NCBI GenBank assembly: GCA_016198545.1
Contig: JACQIJ010000233.1
Location: 1-9,812, forward strand
Reading direction: 5' to 3'
Source: Pseudomonadota bacterium
GTDB taxonomy: Bacteria > Pseudomonadota > Alphaproteobacteria > Micavibrionales > Micavibrionaceae
Length of the DNA stretch: 9,812 nucleotides
This document shows positions 1-6,727 of this stretch, one piece after another. How positions within the stretch are numbered: the stretch's first letter is position 1; the number at the start of each line of letters is the position of its first letter. Below the pieces are notes generated by a model. That model searched no databases and was not told where the DNA came from. It saw nothing but the letters and a program-made list of their open reading frames with translations. The position numbers and the translations under genes are program-made.

Positions 1-36
1 AGCAAGCAGGCTCAGGAATTTTTCCGTACCATTCAA

Positions 37-2055
37 ATGGACGCATCGGCAAAACTGAAAAAACATAACTCTTCAGCAGAGAAAAGAACACAAACAAGCG
101 ACGAAAACATTGCGCGGTTTGTAGCTGACTCTGATGGGCGCATCGTATACGCCTCACCGGCTTTTGCAACCCTGGTCAATCGAACGGATGACCAGATACA
201 GCGCGTCCTTTTGACGGAGCTTATAGGCTTCGGCGATTCCGGCAAAAATTCGCAGCCGCGCGCCATGTTTGGCAAAGCCGGCGCCTTCATCGACAATTTC
301 CACGAAGGAGTGCATACGATCATTCTGCACGGGCATGCGGAGCCGGCGCAGACAAGCATGCGGATTGATTTTATAACGGCAGGCGACGGAAGCCGGTATA
401 TGATTGCCTCTGAGAGTGCGGGCGAGCGACATGCGGAATTTTTTGGCATTCCCGAAAGCGCGTTCGCAGAACGGGTTCTCCGCCTGATAGGACGGGAAAA
501 ACAAGAAACAACGGCCAAACCCGCAAAACTTCCGGCTTTCAACGAAAAGGACATGTCGTTCTTCCTGGACATGGCGCATGACCTGATGGCCGTTACGGCA
601 CATGACGGCAGCTTTCTGCGTACAAACCAGGTTTTCTCCGATCTGCTCGGATATGCCCCTGCAGAACTTCTGGAAAAAAACTTCGGCGACATAACGCATG
701 CCGAAGACAAGGCCTCTTTCAGAAACGGGCTTTATACAGTGGCGCGCGATGACGTAAATGAAGGCCGCCTTGCGGATATTGAATCAAGAATACTTGCAAG
801 CGACAAGCGAATTTACTGGATTCAATGGCATTTGCGGCGAAAAGGAGACGCCATATACATCGTTGGCCAAAATATTACGGCCAACAAGTTGCAGGAAACC
901 ATGCTGCACAAACAGAAAAACCAGTTGAACGAGGCGCAGGCGATCGGCCGCATGGGGCATTGGCATTGGTCCGTCGGCGCAACGGACATAGAATGGTCGG
1001 ATGAAATATACCGCATCTTCGGCGTCACGCGGGATACATACAGACCCACAATTGACAACGTAAATTCAGTCCTGCACAAGCGGGACATAGGCCGGCTTCT
1101 GCAGGCATTCCAGCGCGCCATAATAGAACAGAACGATTACGACATGGATTTCCGCATTGTCCGTCCCGACGGCGGAGAACGCTATGTGCGCTGCGAGGGC
1201 CGCTGCGAAATGGATGATAACGGCGAGGTTACGGCCCTGTTTGGAATTATGCAGGATATTACCGATCGCATGGCGCACGAACAGGCCTTGCGCGAGGCAA
1301 AAGACGCCGCCGAACGCGCTTATGCCGCAAAATCGCAATTCCTAGCCAACATGAGCCACGAATTACGCACCCCTCTGAACGCCATTATAGGTTTTTCCGA
1401 GATGATGCAGCGCCAGCTCCTCGGCCCCATCGGAACGGAAAAATACCTCGATTACATTACAGGAATACGCGAAAGCGGGGAGCATCTTCTCGATCTTATA
1501 AGCGACATTCTCGACATGTCAAAAATCGAGGCGGGAAAGTATGAACTGGATCTGGAGGAAATCAACGTCTCCAAAGTCATCCGTCTGGCGGCGCATATGA
1601 TGGAAGGCAGGGCGCAAGAAGGCCGCATAAAGCTGAAGACGGGCGATGTGGCGGACGATCTTGTGATCACAGCCGACAGGCGCGCCGTCATGCAGATATT
1701 GCTGAATCTTCTTTCAAACGCCGTAAAATTTACAAAACCCGGCGGATCCGTAAACATCGAATGCGCAAGCCAGAAAAACAGCGTTTTCATCAAAGTTTCA
1801 GATACCGGAGTCGGCATCCCGTCAAATAAAATCGCCTACGTCACGCGTCCCTTCGAACAAGCGGCCTGCCACTACACGCGCGGACATGAAGGCACGGGGC
1901 TGGGGCTTGCCATTACAAAGGAGCTGACGGAAATGCACAGCGGGATATTGCAAATAGAGTCAACCGTTGGAGTCGGAACGACGGTAACGATACGTTTGCC
2001 ATGCGATGCCTATGCCGCCATACAGGAAAAGGCAAGGAAAAAGAGGGAAAGTTAA
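37..2055 (+). CDS. Soluble PAS-domain sensor histidine kinase (DivJ/PleC-like transmitter), start uncertain
   Basis: Predicted cytoplasmic histidine kinase that senses a signal through PAS domains and phosphorylates an unseen response regulator. A weak N-terminal PAS-like region spans about residues 24-130, a second PAS about 173-285, and a third PAS of the PAS_3 type (GHWHW, then WSDEIYRIFG) about 298-410, ending in a QDIT motif. A short helical linker leads to the HisKA H-box SHELRTPLNAI with H441 as phospho-acceptor. The HATPase domain shows an N-box with N561, a G1 box DTGVGIP at 589-595 and a G2 box GTGLGL from 619. No membrane segment and no receiver domain are seen. The HisKA sequence resembles the alphaproteobacterial DivJ/PleC group, but the cognate partner is not in the window. 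The frame stays open to the left edge and ATG 37 has no well-placed ribosome site (an AGGA lies about 19 bases upstream), so the real start may be further left. Its TAA shares a TTAA with the converging anti-sigma gene. Confidence 0.9.
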   Translation: MDASAKLKKHNSSAEKRTQTSDENIARFVADSDGRIVYASPAFATLVNRTDDQIQRVLLTELIGFGDSGKNSQPRAMFGKAGAFIDNFHEGVHTIILHGHAEPAQTSMRIDFITAGDGSRYMIASESAGERHAEFFGIPESAFAERVLRLIGREKQETTAKPAKLPAFNEKDMSFFLDMAHDLMAVTAHDGSFLRTNQVFSDLLGYAPAELLEKNFGDITHAEDKASFRNGLYTVARDDVNEGRLADIESRILASDKRIYWIQWHLRRKGDAIYIVGQNITANKLQETMLHKQKNQLNEAQAIGRMGHWHWSVGATDIEWSDEIYRIFGVTRDTYRPTIDNVNSVLHKRDIGRLLQAFQRAIIEQNDYDMDFRIVRPDGGERYVRCEGRCEMDDNGEVTALFGIMQDITDRMAHEQALREAKDAAERAYAAKSQFLANMSHELRTPLNAIIGFSEMMQRQLLGPIGTEKYLDYITGIRESGEHLLDLISDILDMSKIEAGKYELDLEEINVSKVIRLAAHMMEGRAQEGRIKLKTGDVADDLVITADRRAVMQILLNLLSNAVKFTKPGGSVNIECASQKNSVFIKVSDTGVGIPSNKIAYVTRPFEQAACHYTRGHEGTGLGLAITKELTEMHSGILQIESTVGVGTTVTIRLPCDAYAAIQEKARKKRES

Positions 2056-2708
2056 AATCCGGCCATCAATCGATCCAGAAGCGACGGCGAAAGCGGCCAC
2101 GAACCGGACACCGTCAGGCACACGCAGCCCTTGCGCGCGTCGGACTGCAGGCTGTGTTCAGTCCCGGCATCCATAACCAGCAAATCGCCGGCTTCATACA
2201 CTTCGTTCTCATCACGCAAAGCACCCTCAAGAACCAGCGTATATTCCATGCCCGCATGCCTGTGGCGCGCGATCCGCGCGCCCGGAGCCATGCGCACAAG
2301 AAGCGTCTTGTACGAGCTTCGAGAGACATGAACCCTCACGACGCGCACGCGAAATCCGGCCCAGCGCCAACGGCCTTCGCCCGCATGGCCATCCTGACCG
2401 GCAATGTACTGCCGCAACGAGCGGGGGAGGGGAAAACCCGGGGTTCCGGATTCCCCTTGCGTTTCCCCTGAACAACCGTCAACGCGATCGAGAACGCTCG
2501 ACAAGCTATCTTCGTTCATCAAAACAGGGGCGCAGTCTTTTTCCATCAAGACGCCGCCGATAGTTTCCAGCAAAAACATCTGCCTCCGGGCCGGAAGCGA
2601 TACCGACAGATAGGCGGACACCAGCAACTCTTGCGCTTCATCCAAAACGCCGCAGCAGTAATCCATCAACAGCATCTCGCAAGCATCATGCATCCCTTCC
2701 CGTTTCAT
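2052..2708 (-). CDS. chrR: ChrR-family cupin anti-sigma factor with degenerate zinc anti-sigma domain
   Basis: Predicted partner of the ECF sigma factor encoded just upstream. Proteins of this family hold the sigma factor inactive and release it on oxidative signals such as singlet oxygen. The 218 residues show the two-domain ChrR layout: an N-terminal anti-sigma domain (about 7-57, ending in GGVLME) and a C-terminal cupin (about 115-205). The cupin keeps a full metal set, HRH at 149-151, E155 and H185, and has a CxC at C195/C197. In contrast, the family's HxxxCxxC zinc motif is here Y33, S37 and A40; only H7 may remain of the four ligands. Extra cysteines C10, C18 and C19 lie nearby. The start codon overlaps the sigma stop in an ATGA, indicating translational coupling. 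Family membership rests on layout, motifs and context; whether it still binds sigma without the N-terminal zinc is unknown. Confidence 0.88.
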   Translation of the reverse strand: MKREGMHDACEMLLMDYCCGVLDEAQELLVSAYLSVSLPARRQMFLLETIGGVLMEKDCAPVLMNEDSLSSVLDRVDGCSGETQGESGTPGFPLPRSLRQYIAGQDGHAGEGRWRWAGFRVRVVRVHVSRSSYKTLLVRMAPGARIARHRHAGMEYTLVLEGALRDENEVYEAGDLLVMDAGTEHSLQSDARKGCVCLTVSGSWPLSPSLLDRLMAGF

Positions 2709-3364
2709 GCCCTGTCCTCCCCCATGCTCCGACGCAGCTTCTCCAAAGCCAGCCTTATTCTCGACTTTACGGTTCCCAGCGGCAAATTTTCCTCGGCCGC
2801 TATATCGCTGTGCGATTTTTCTTCAAAATAAGCCTTCCGTATAAGACCGGCCTGTTCCGGCGGCAAAGAATCAATTGCGTGAACCATTGCGCGAATGCCA
2901 TCTTTGTGATTCACGTATTCGTCCGGCCTCTGATCCGTATCCTCAACCGCTGGAAAATCCGCAACATAGGGTCCCTGCCGCGATTGTTTGCGCAGAACAT
3001 CCACTTTCCTATTCCGGGCAATGGTAAATATCCAGGTTGATGCCGCCGCCTTGCGGGGATCGTACTGCACCGCCTTCTGCCAGACGGTTAGCATGGCCTC
3101 CTGCGCCAAATCATCCGCCGCATCAGGCGTCATGCCCCCCTTCATCATGAAAGATTTTATGCGCGGCGCAAAATATTCAAACAGACGTATGAAGGCGTCG
3201 CGATCGCGGCTTTTGCCGACTGCCGCCAGAAGATCCTCAAAGGTCGTTCCGGCTTCCCTGCTTTCTTCGGAGTAAGACATCACATCTGCGCATTCTAAAG
3301 AAGGCCGGCTTAAATGTCTCGGCGCAGGATTGTAAAAATTTTCTTTTGCCGAATGTGCGTTCAT
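2705..3364 (-). CDS. rpoE: ECF sigma factor, RpoE/ChrR-associated (ECF11-like) group
   Basis: Alternative sigma factor of the extracytoplasmic-function type. Region 2 covers about residues 55-130 (core-binding helix with DDLAQEAMLTVWQKA, then STWIFTIARNRKVDVLRK for the -10 contact). Region 4 covers about 165-215 (LPPEQAGLIRKAYFEE, then the helix-turn-helix LPLGTVKSRIRLALEKLR). The IARNR and LPLGTVKSRIRLALEKLR stretches closely recall Rhodobacter RpoE, and the ChrR-type gene directly downstream fits. The 219-residue form has about 28 more N-terminal residues than that relative. A second in-frame ATG at 3280 gives 191 residues, nearer the family size, though it lacks an obvious ribosome site. 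At the first ATG an AGGAGG abuts the start codon with no spacing and overlaps a likely -10 element, so the downstream start deserves preference if that promoter is the main one. Probably autoregulated. Confidence 0.93.
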   Translation of the reverse strand: MNAHSAKENFYNPAPRHLSRPSLECADVMSYSEESREAGTTFEDLLAAVGKSRDRDAFIRLFEYFAPRIKSFMMKGGMTPDAADDLAQEAMLTVWQKAVQYDPRKAAASTWIFTIARNRKVDVLRKQSRQGPYVADFPAVEDTDQRPDEYVNHKDGIRAMVHAIDSLPPEQAGLIRKAYFEEKSHSDIAAEENLPLGTVKSRIRLALEKLRRSMGEDRA

Positions 3365-3368
3365 CCTC

Positions 3369-3398
3369 CTTCTACGCCCGCTTGCGCCGATCGGATCA
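3369..3398 (-). promoter_or_regulatory. Candidate RpoE/ECF11-type promoter of the sigma/anti-sigma operon
   Basis: Read on the - strand there is TGATCC (3398-3393), an 18-base spacer, then TAGAAG (3374-3369). This is close to the TGATCC-N18-TAAGA pattern known for Rhodobacter-type RpoE promoters. Its position before the sigma gene fits the usual autoregulation of such operons. The start point would fall near 3362, on the first ATG of the sigma gene. The match was found by eye; no scoring was done. Confidence 0.6.
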
Positions 3399-3409
3399 CA
3401 AATAAAGGC

Positions 3410-3437
3410 TTGTTTTTAGGTATGAATGGGCTAGTAT
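3410..3437 (+). promoter_or_regulatory. Possible housekeeping promoter for the IalB-family gene
   Basis: TTGTTT (3410-3415) and TAGTAT (3432-3437) are separated by 16 bases and lie about 50 bases before the ATG at 3488. A second AT-rich element, TAATAAT at 3445-3451, could serve as an alternative -10. It is back-to-back with the candidate sigma-operon promoter, so the two transcripts diverge from a region of about 70 bases. Weak evidence, based on hexamer resemblance only. Confidence 0.3.
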
Positions 3438-3487
3438 TCTATTGTAATAATCTGGGAAGGTAGCTTAACAGGAACGGCGAACGACAG

Positions 3488-4012
3488 ATGAAACATACAG
3501 AATTTTTTAGAATAGCCCTATTGGTCGCGCTCGCAGCGCTTCTTTTCGACACACCCCAGGCTATGGCGGATGAGCCGCGCCTGATTGAAACATCGGGCGA
3601 CTGGTCGGCTTATGTCTTCATGGAAGAGGGTAAAAAAGTGTGCTATATGGCGAGTCAACCCAAGAAGGCCGAAGGCGACTACACTAGGCGCGGCGATATA
3701 TTTGCGCTCATTACCCACCGGCCCGGCGAAAGCACAAAAGACGTATTCAGCTACATCACGGGCTACAGCTACAAGCCCGGAAGCGATGTTACGGTGACGA
3801 TTGACAGCAACAAATTTACTCTTTTTTCGCAGGATGATACGGCCTGGGCCTCGGATGCATCGACGGATGGCAAAATATCGCAGTCGATCCGCAAGGGGTC
3901 GAAAATGGTCGTCAAAGGCATGTCTTCCCGCGGTACGCAGACGACTGACACTTTCAGCCTGAAAGGATCGGGATCCGCCCATGACGCTATATCCAAAGAG
4001 TGCGGCACTTGA
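3488..4012 (+). CDS. IalB-family (invasion associated locus B) periplasmic protein
   Basis: Small exported protein of 174 residues. A clear Sec signal peptide has a basic start (MKHTEFFR), a hydrophobic core at about 9-20 and an AMA cleavage site after A27. The mature part opens with the family pattern GDWSAYVF...KVCYMAS and continues with beta-rich sequence, including a FALITHRPGE stretch, to a C-terminal FSLKGSGSAHDAISKEC. The only two cysteines, C52 and C172, bracket the mature domain and could form a disulfide. IalB proteins were named from Bartonella erythrocyte invasion, but they are widespread in free-living alphaproteobacteria, so no virulence role should be inferred. The ribosome site is weak (AGGA about 14 bases before ATG). 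The gene is divergent from the sigma operon and 132 bases ahead of the M23 peptidase on the same strand. Its biochemical function is unknown. Confidence 0.85.
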   Translation: MKHTEFFRIALLVALAALLFDTPQAMADEPRLIETSGDWSAYVFMEEGKKVCYMASQPKKAEGDYTRRGDIFALITHRPGESTKDVFSYITGYSYKPGSDVTVTIDSNKFTLFSQDDTAWASDASTDGKISQSIRKGSKMVVKGMSSRGTQTTDTFSLKGSGSAHDAISKECGT

Positions 4013-4045
4013 AAGATTATAGAAAATAACTTTTCGGGACGAACG

Positions 4046-4073
4046 CAAGATGGCGTCTTGGCTTGCCCTTTTT
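4046..4073 (+). terminator. Weak stem-loop with T-tract after the IalB-family gene
   Basis: CAAGA (4046-4050) and TCTTG (4056-4060) can pair around a five-base loop, followed after eight bases by TTTTT (4069-4073). The stem is only five base pairs and the T-run is offset, so this is at best a weak intrinsic terminator between the IalB-family gene and the peptidase gene. Confidence 0.25.
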
Positions 4074-4104
4074 ATCGTGTTACCCATTGTGCGGCGTAAA
4101 AACG

Positions 4105-4135
4105 TTTAGAAATATAGCAGCCAAATTGTTATAAT
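4105..4135 (+). promoter_or_regulatory. Candidate promoter of the M23 peptidase gene, very close to the ATG
   Basis: A perfect TATAAT at 4130-4135 ends nine bases before the ATG at 4145. The -35 is poor: TTTAGA at 4105-4110 with a 19-base spacer, or TTAGAA with an 18-base spacer. A start point about seven bases after the -10 would give a leader of 0-3 bases, that is, a leaderless message. Confidence 0.45.
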
Positions 4136-4144
4136 TTACCCTGC

Positions 4145-5644
4145 ATGGACAATCCCTTATCTCACATCATGCCATTCCTGAATCTTAAAAAATCCCGCAA
4201 GTGGGAATCCGCATTGGGACGGATCGTTCCGCTGCGCCGTCGTTACTTCCTGACTCGGCGCGGAACAATTCGCACCCGTTATCTGGCCGCTCCGATTTGC
4301 CTGTTATTGATTGCCGGCATATCTGCCGGAACTTTAACTTCAGACCGCGCAGCATCAAGCGCCGCCTCAGTCGCGTCTCTTGCGCCGACAGCGGGCGATG
4401 ACGAAGCGGCCTTGCGCATGGCGCAAATGCAGGAGCGCATGCAGCGCTACGCCGGGAAAGTTGTCGAAGCCGTTGAATCGGCTACGGCGGCTGCCCCCAA
4501 AGAAAGAACGATCAAGGTGGGGAAAGGCGATACGCTGGCAAGCGTACTGCGCCGCGCCGGTTTGGATAGCAAGACTTCCTTTGAAGCCATCAAGGCTATG
4601 AGAGGTTATCTGGACCCGCGCAAAATCCGTCCGGGCCAGGAAATAGCCGTGCGCTTCAACCCTGTTGAAGGCAACAATGGGGATTACGATTTCTCCCGAC
4701 TCACAATGGACGTGGACAAGCTGAATACGGTCAGCCTGAATAAAGAAGAAAACGGCGCGCTGAAGGTTTCCCTTGATAAAAAAGAAACGATTCTCCGCAC
4801 CTATGCCAAACAAGCAAACATTGAGCTTTCGCTTTACGGATCAGCTCTGAAAGCGGGAATACCCAATTCCATCGTGGCGGAATCCATTCGCATCTACTCC
4901 TGGGATATTGATTTTCAGCGCGATATCCGTCAAGGCGATGCGATCTATGTCATGTATGAGCAACATGAAACAAAGGATGGAACCGCCGTTGAGAGCGGCA
5001 ATGTTATTTATGCCCGCCTGAACGTTAACGGTCAGGATATCCCCGTGTACCGCTACGAAATGGCAAACGGCGATGTCGACTTTTTTACAGCCGACGGAAA
5101 AAGCGTCCGCAAGGCATTGATGTCCACGCCGATCGACGGCGCCCGCCTTTCATCCGGCTTCGGCATGCGCAGGCACCCTGTTCTCGGCTACAATAAAATG
5201 CACAAAGGAGTCGATTTTGCGGCCTCTACCGGGACGCCTATTTATGCCGCAGGAGACGGAACGATTGAATACATAGGAAAGTGGAGTTCCTACGGCAACT
5301 ATATCCGTATCCGTCACAACGCATCCGTCAAAACCGCCTACGCCCATATGAAAAACTTCGCCAAAGACATGAAGGGCGGGGCCCGCGTAAAGCAGGGGCA
5401 GATCATAGGCTACGTGGGAACAACGGGGCGATCCACAGGCCCGCATCTTCATTACGAGGTGTTGCAAAACGGCAATCAGGTCAACCCGCGCACCGTGAAG
5501 CTGCAGCAAGGCGAAACGCTGAAAGGCAAGCAGTTGGCTGCTTTCAAAAACCATGTCGCGGGCATAAACCGCCAATACGCCATGCTGTCCGGAAAAGCTA
5601 AATTTGCGGCTCTTGGAGACGAACCGGACCAGACTTTGCGTTAA
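4145..5644 (+). CDS. Membrane-anchored M23 peptidoglycan endopeptidase (MepM/Csd3-type)
   Basis: Predicted zinc metallopeptidase that cleaves peptide cross-bridges in peptidoglycan during wall growth. A basic cytoplasmic head (1-46, rich in R and K) precedes one membrane anchor at about 47-64, so the rest lies in the periplasm. An Ala-rich helical stretch runs to about 115. A LysM/OapA-like segment follows (about 119-171, VGKGDTLASVLRRAG). Next is the second domain of MepM/Csd3 proteins (SWDIDFQRDIRQGDAIYV, about 255-272). The peptidase domain from about 335 has H353 and D357 in HKGVD, H401 in YAHM, and H434/H436 in GPHLHYEV, a complete catalytic and zinc-binding set. Neither ATG 4145 nor the in-frame ATG 4169 has a Shine-Dalgarno sequence. 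A TATAAT nine bases upstream suggests leaderless translation from 4145. The last 47 bases overlap the convergent DUF2891 gene. Confidence 0.93.
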   Translation: MDNPLSHIMPFLNLKKSRKWESALGRIVPLRRRYFLTRRGTIRTRYLAAPICLLLIAGISAGTLTSDRAASSAASVASLAPTAGDDEAALRMAQMQERMQRYAGKVVEAVESATAAAPKERTIKVGKGDTLASVLRRAGLDSKTSFEAIKAMRGYLDPRKIRPGQEIAVRFNPVEGNNGDYDFSRLTMDVDKLNTVSLNKEENGALKVSLDKKETILRTYAKQANIELSLYGSALKAGIPNSIVAESIRIYSWDIDFQRDIRQGDAIYVMYEQHETKDGTAVESGNVIYARLNVNGQDIPVYRYEMANGDVDFFTADGKSVRKALMSTPIDGARLSSGFGMRRHPVLGYNKMHKGVDFAASTGTPIYAAGDGTIEYIGKWSSYGNYIRIRHNASVKTAYAHMKNFAKDMKGGARVKQGQIIGYVGTTGRSTGPHLHYEVLQNGNQVNPRTVKLQQGETLKGKQLAAFKNHVAGINRQYAMLSGKAKFAALGDEPDQTLR

Positions 5645-6683
5645 TGCTATTGGCCTGGCGGGAAACGTAGTAATTCCCAGATACTATGCTCGCCTGCTGT
5701 CCGAAATAGGCGGCCAGGATTCCAAACTGGGGAACCCAATGCAAATAATTCTTATATAAACTCTCCGCCGCGCCGGAACCGTCCGGAGGAGTTTGCGTCC
5801 ATTGCCGGACATGGGCCATCTGCGCACCGACATGCTTTGTCCACGAAGCAGCATATACTTCATCGCCGGTATAGGCATAAAGAGCCGCAAGCCCCCACGC
5901 CCTGCTGAAATTAAGGCCGGCTGTATGAGCATTTTCCCGACCTGGCGCGACTGAAACAGGATCCAGACTCTCGACGCTTTTGCGCATGACCGGCAGCCAT
6001 GATCCGTGATTCTCCTCCGGTAACACTGATAAAAGAAGAAGCGCGCGCATCAATGAGGGAGAGAAAAAACCTTGTATGGCTTCCGTTTCCGGCCCCTGAA
6101 AAGCATTTCCCGGCGCAGGCATTATCTCCCGTCGAACAAACGCCCTCAGCCAGTCGATCGTCCTGTGATCTTCTTCCGTTTTCGTGCTGCGACACCAGTC
6201 GCGCAGGCAGATTATTTTCCACGACAGATTCCTGTATTCCGCATCGCCCATAAAATCCTGAATGTCGGACGTGGACAGGGAGTGTATATGTCTGTCAATT
6301 CTGTGCGCGGCATCTTCCGCCAGGGGCAATATCGCATTGTCCGCGGATATACGGCTCGAGCTGTATTCCACGGCCAGCCGCAAAAGCCAGCTGTACCCGT
6401 AGAGCCAGGCAAACTCCTTTCCCGCGGGAACGTCCGGAGTAACCCGGGTATCATTCAGGCTTCTCAATTCGCCAGCAAAATCCGCCGCCTTTAAAAAGGA
6501 TTCCGCGCGATTTGAATAATCGCCGCTTTTTGTCAACGCTCCGGCAAGATACAGCGCATAAAGCCCCTGAATGGATGAATGCCAATCGTAGCAGCCCCGG
6601 AAGACGGGATGATGAAAGTTATCGTTGCGCGCGACGTTGCGCGCGATTTCATCGACTAAAAGGTTCAGATCGTCCGGCGTCAT
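5598..6683 (-). CDS. DUF2891 family protein
   Basis: Protein of 361 residues, recognised as DUF2891 by the N-terminal HPVFRGCYDWHSS signature (25-37), an internal YGYSWLLRLAVEY stretch, and the later GLNFSRAWGLAALYAYTGD block. No signal peptide or membrane segment is seen, so it is probably cytoplasmic. Repeated helical pairs with conserved W, H, D and R residues suggest an all-helical fold, and the paired-helix pattern is reminiscent of alpha/alpha-barrel sugar enzymes. That is only an impression, since the family has no assigned reaction that I know of. It lies behind SURF1 on the same strand, 44 bases away, with its own strong-looking promoter, so it need not belong to the oxidase operon. 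The ATG at 6683 has no ribosome site but stands eight bases after a TATAAT. The C-terminal 15 codons are antisense to the end of the M23 gene. Confidence 0.85.
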   Translation of the reverse strand: MTPDDLNLLVDEIARNVARNDNFHHPVFRGCYDWHSSIQGLYALYLAGALTKSGDYSNRAESFLKAADFAGELRSLNDTRVTPDVPAGKEFAWLYGYSWLLRLAVEYSSSRISADNAILPLAEDAAHRIDRHIHSLSTSDIQDFMGDAEYRNLSWKIICLRDWCRSTKTEEDHRTIDWLRAFVRREIMPAPGNAFQGPETEAIQGFFSPSLMRALLLLSVLPEENHGSWLPVMRKSVESLDPVSVAPGRENAHTAGLNFSRAWGLAALYAYTGDEVYAASWTKHVGAQMAHVRQWTQTPPDGSGAAESLYKNYLHWVPQFGILAAYFGQQASIVSGNYYVSRQANSINAKSGPVRLQEPQI

Positions 6684-6691
6684 AAGCCGGG

Positions 6692-6720
6692 ATTATAGCC
6701 AGCCGCGCCCGGTTTTGCAA
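6692..6720 (-). promoter_or_regulatory. Consensus-like sigma-70 promoter of the DUF2891 gene
   Basis: On the - strand TTGCAA (6720-6715), a 17-base spacer and TATAAT (6697-6692) form a near-consensus housekeeping promoter in the gap between SURF1 and the DUF2891 gene. The -10 ends eight bases before the ATG, so the predicted start point falls at or within 1-2 bases of the start codon. Five-base arms CCGGG (6687-6691) and CCCGG (6708-6712) flank the -10 and could be a small operator, though they may be chance in a GC-rich stretch. Confidence 0.6.
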
Positions 6721-6727
6721 AAAAATG

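Noticed and set aside
33..710. Long open frame on the - strand (225 codons) opposite the histidine kinase
   Set aside because: It lies entirely opposite a gene with clear PAS and kinase motifs, its translation shows no recognisable domain, and its composition is that of a reversed coding strand.
3518..4087. Open frame of 189 codons on the - strand opposite the IalB-family gene
   Set aside because: The + strand product has a signal peptide and family motifs, while the reverse frame shows nothing recognisable.
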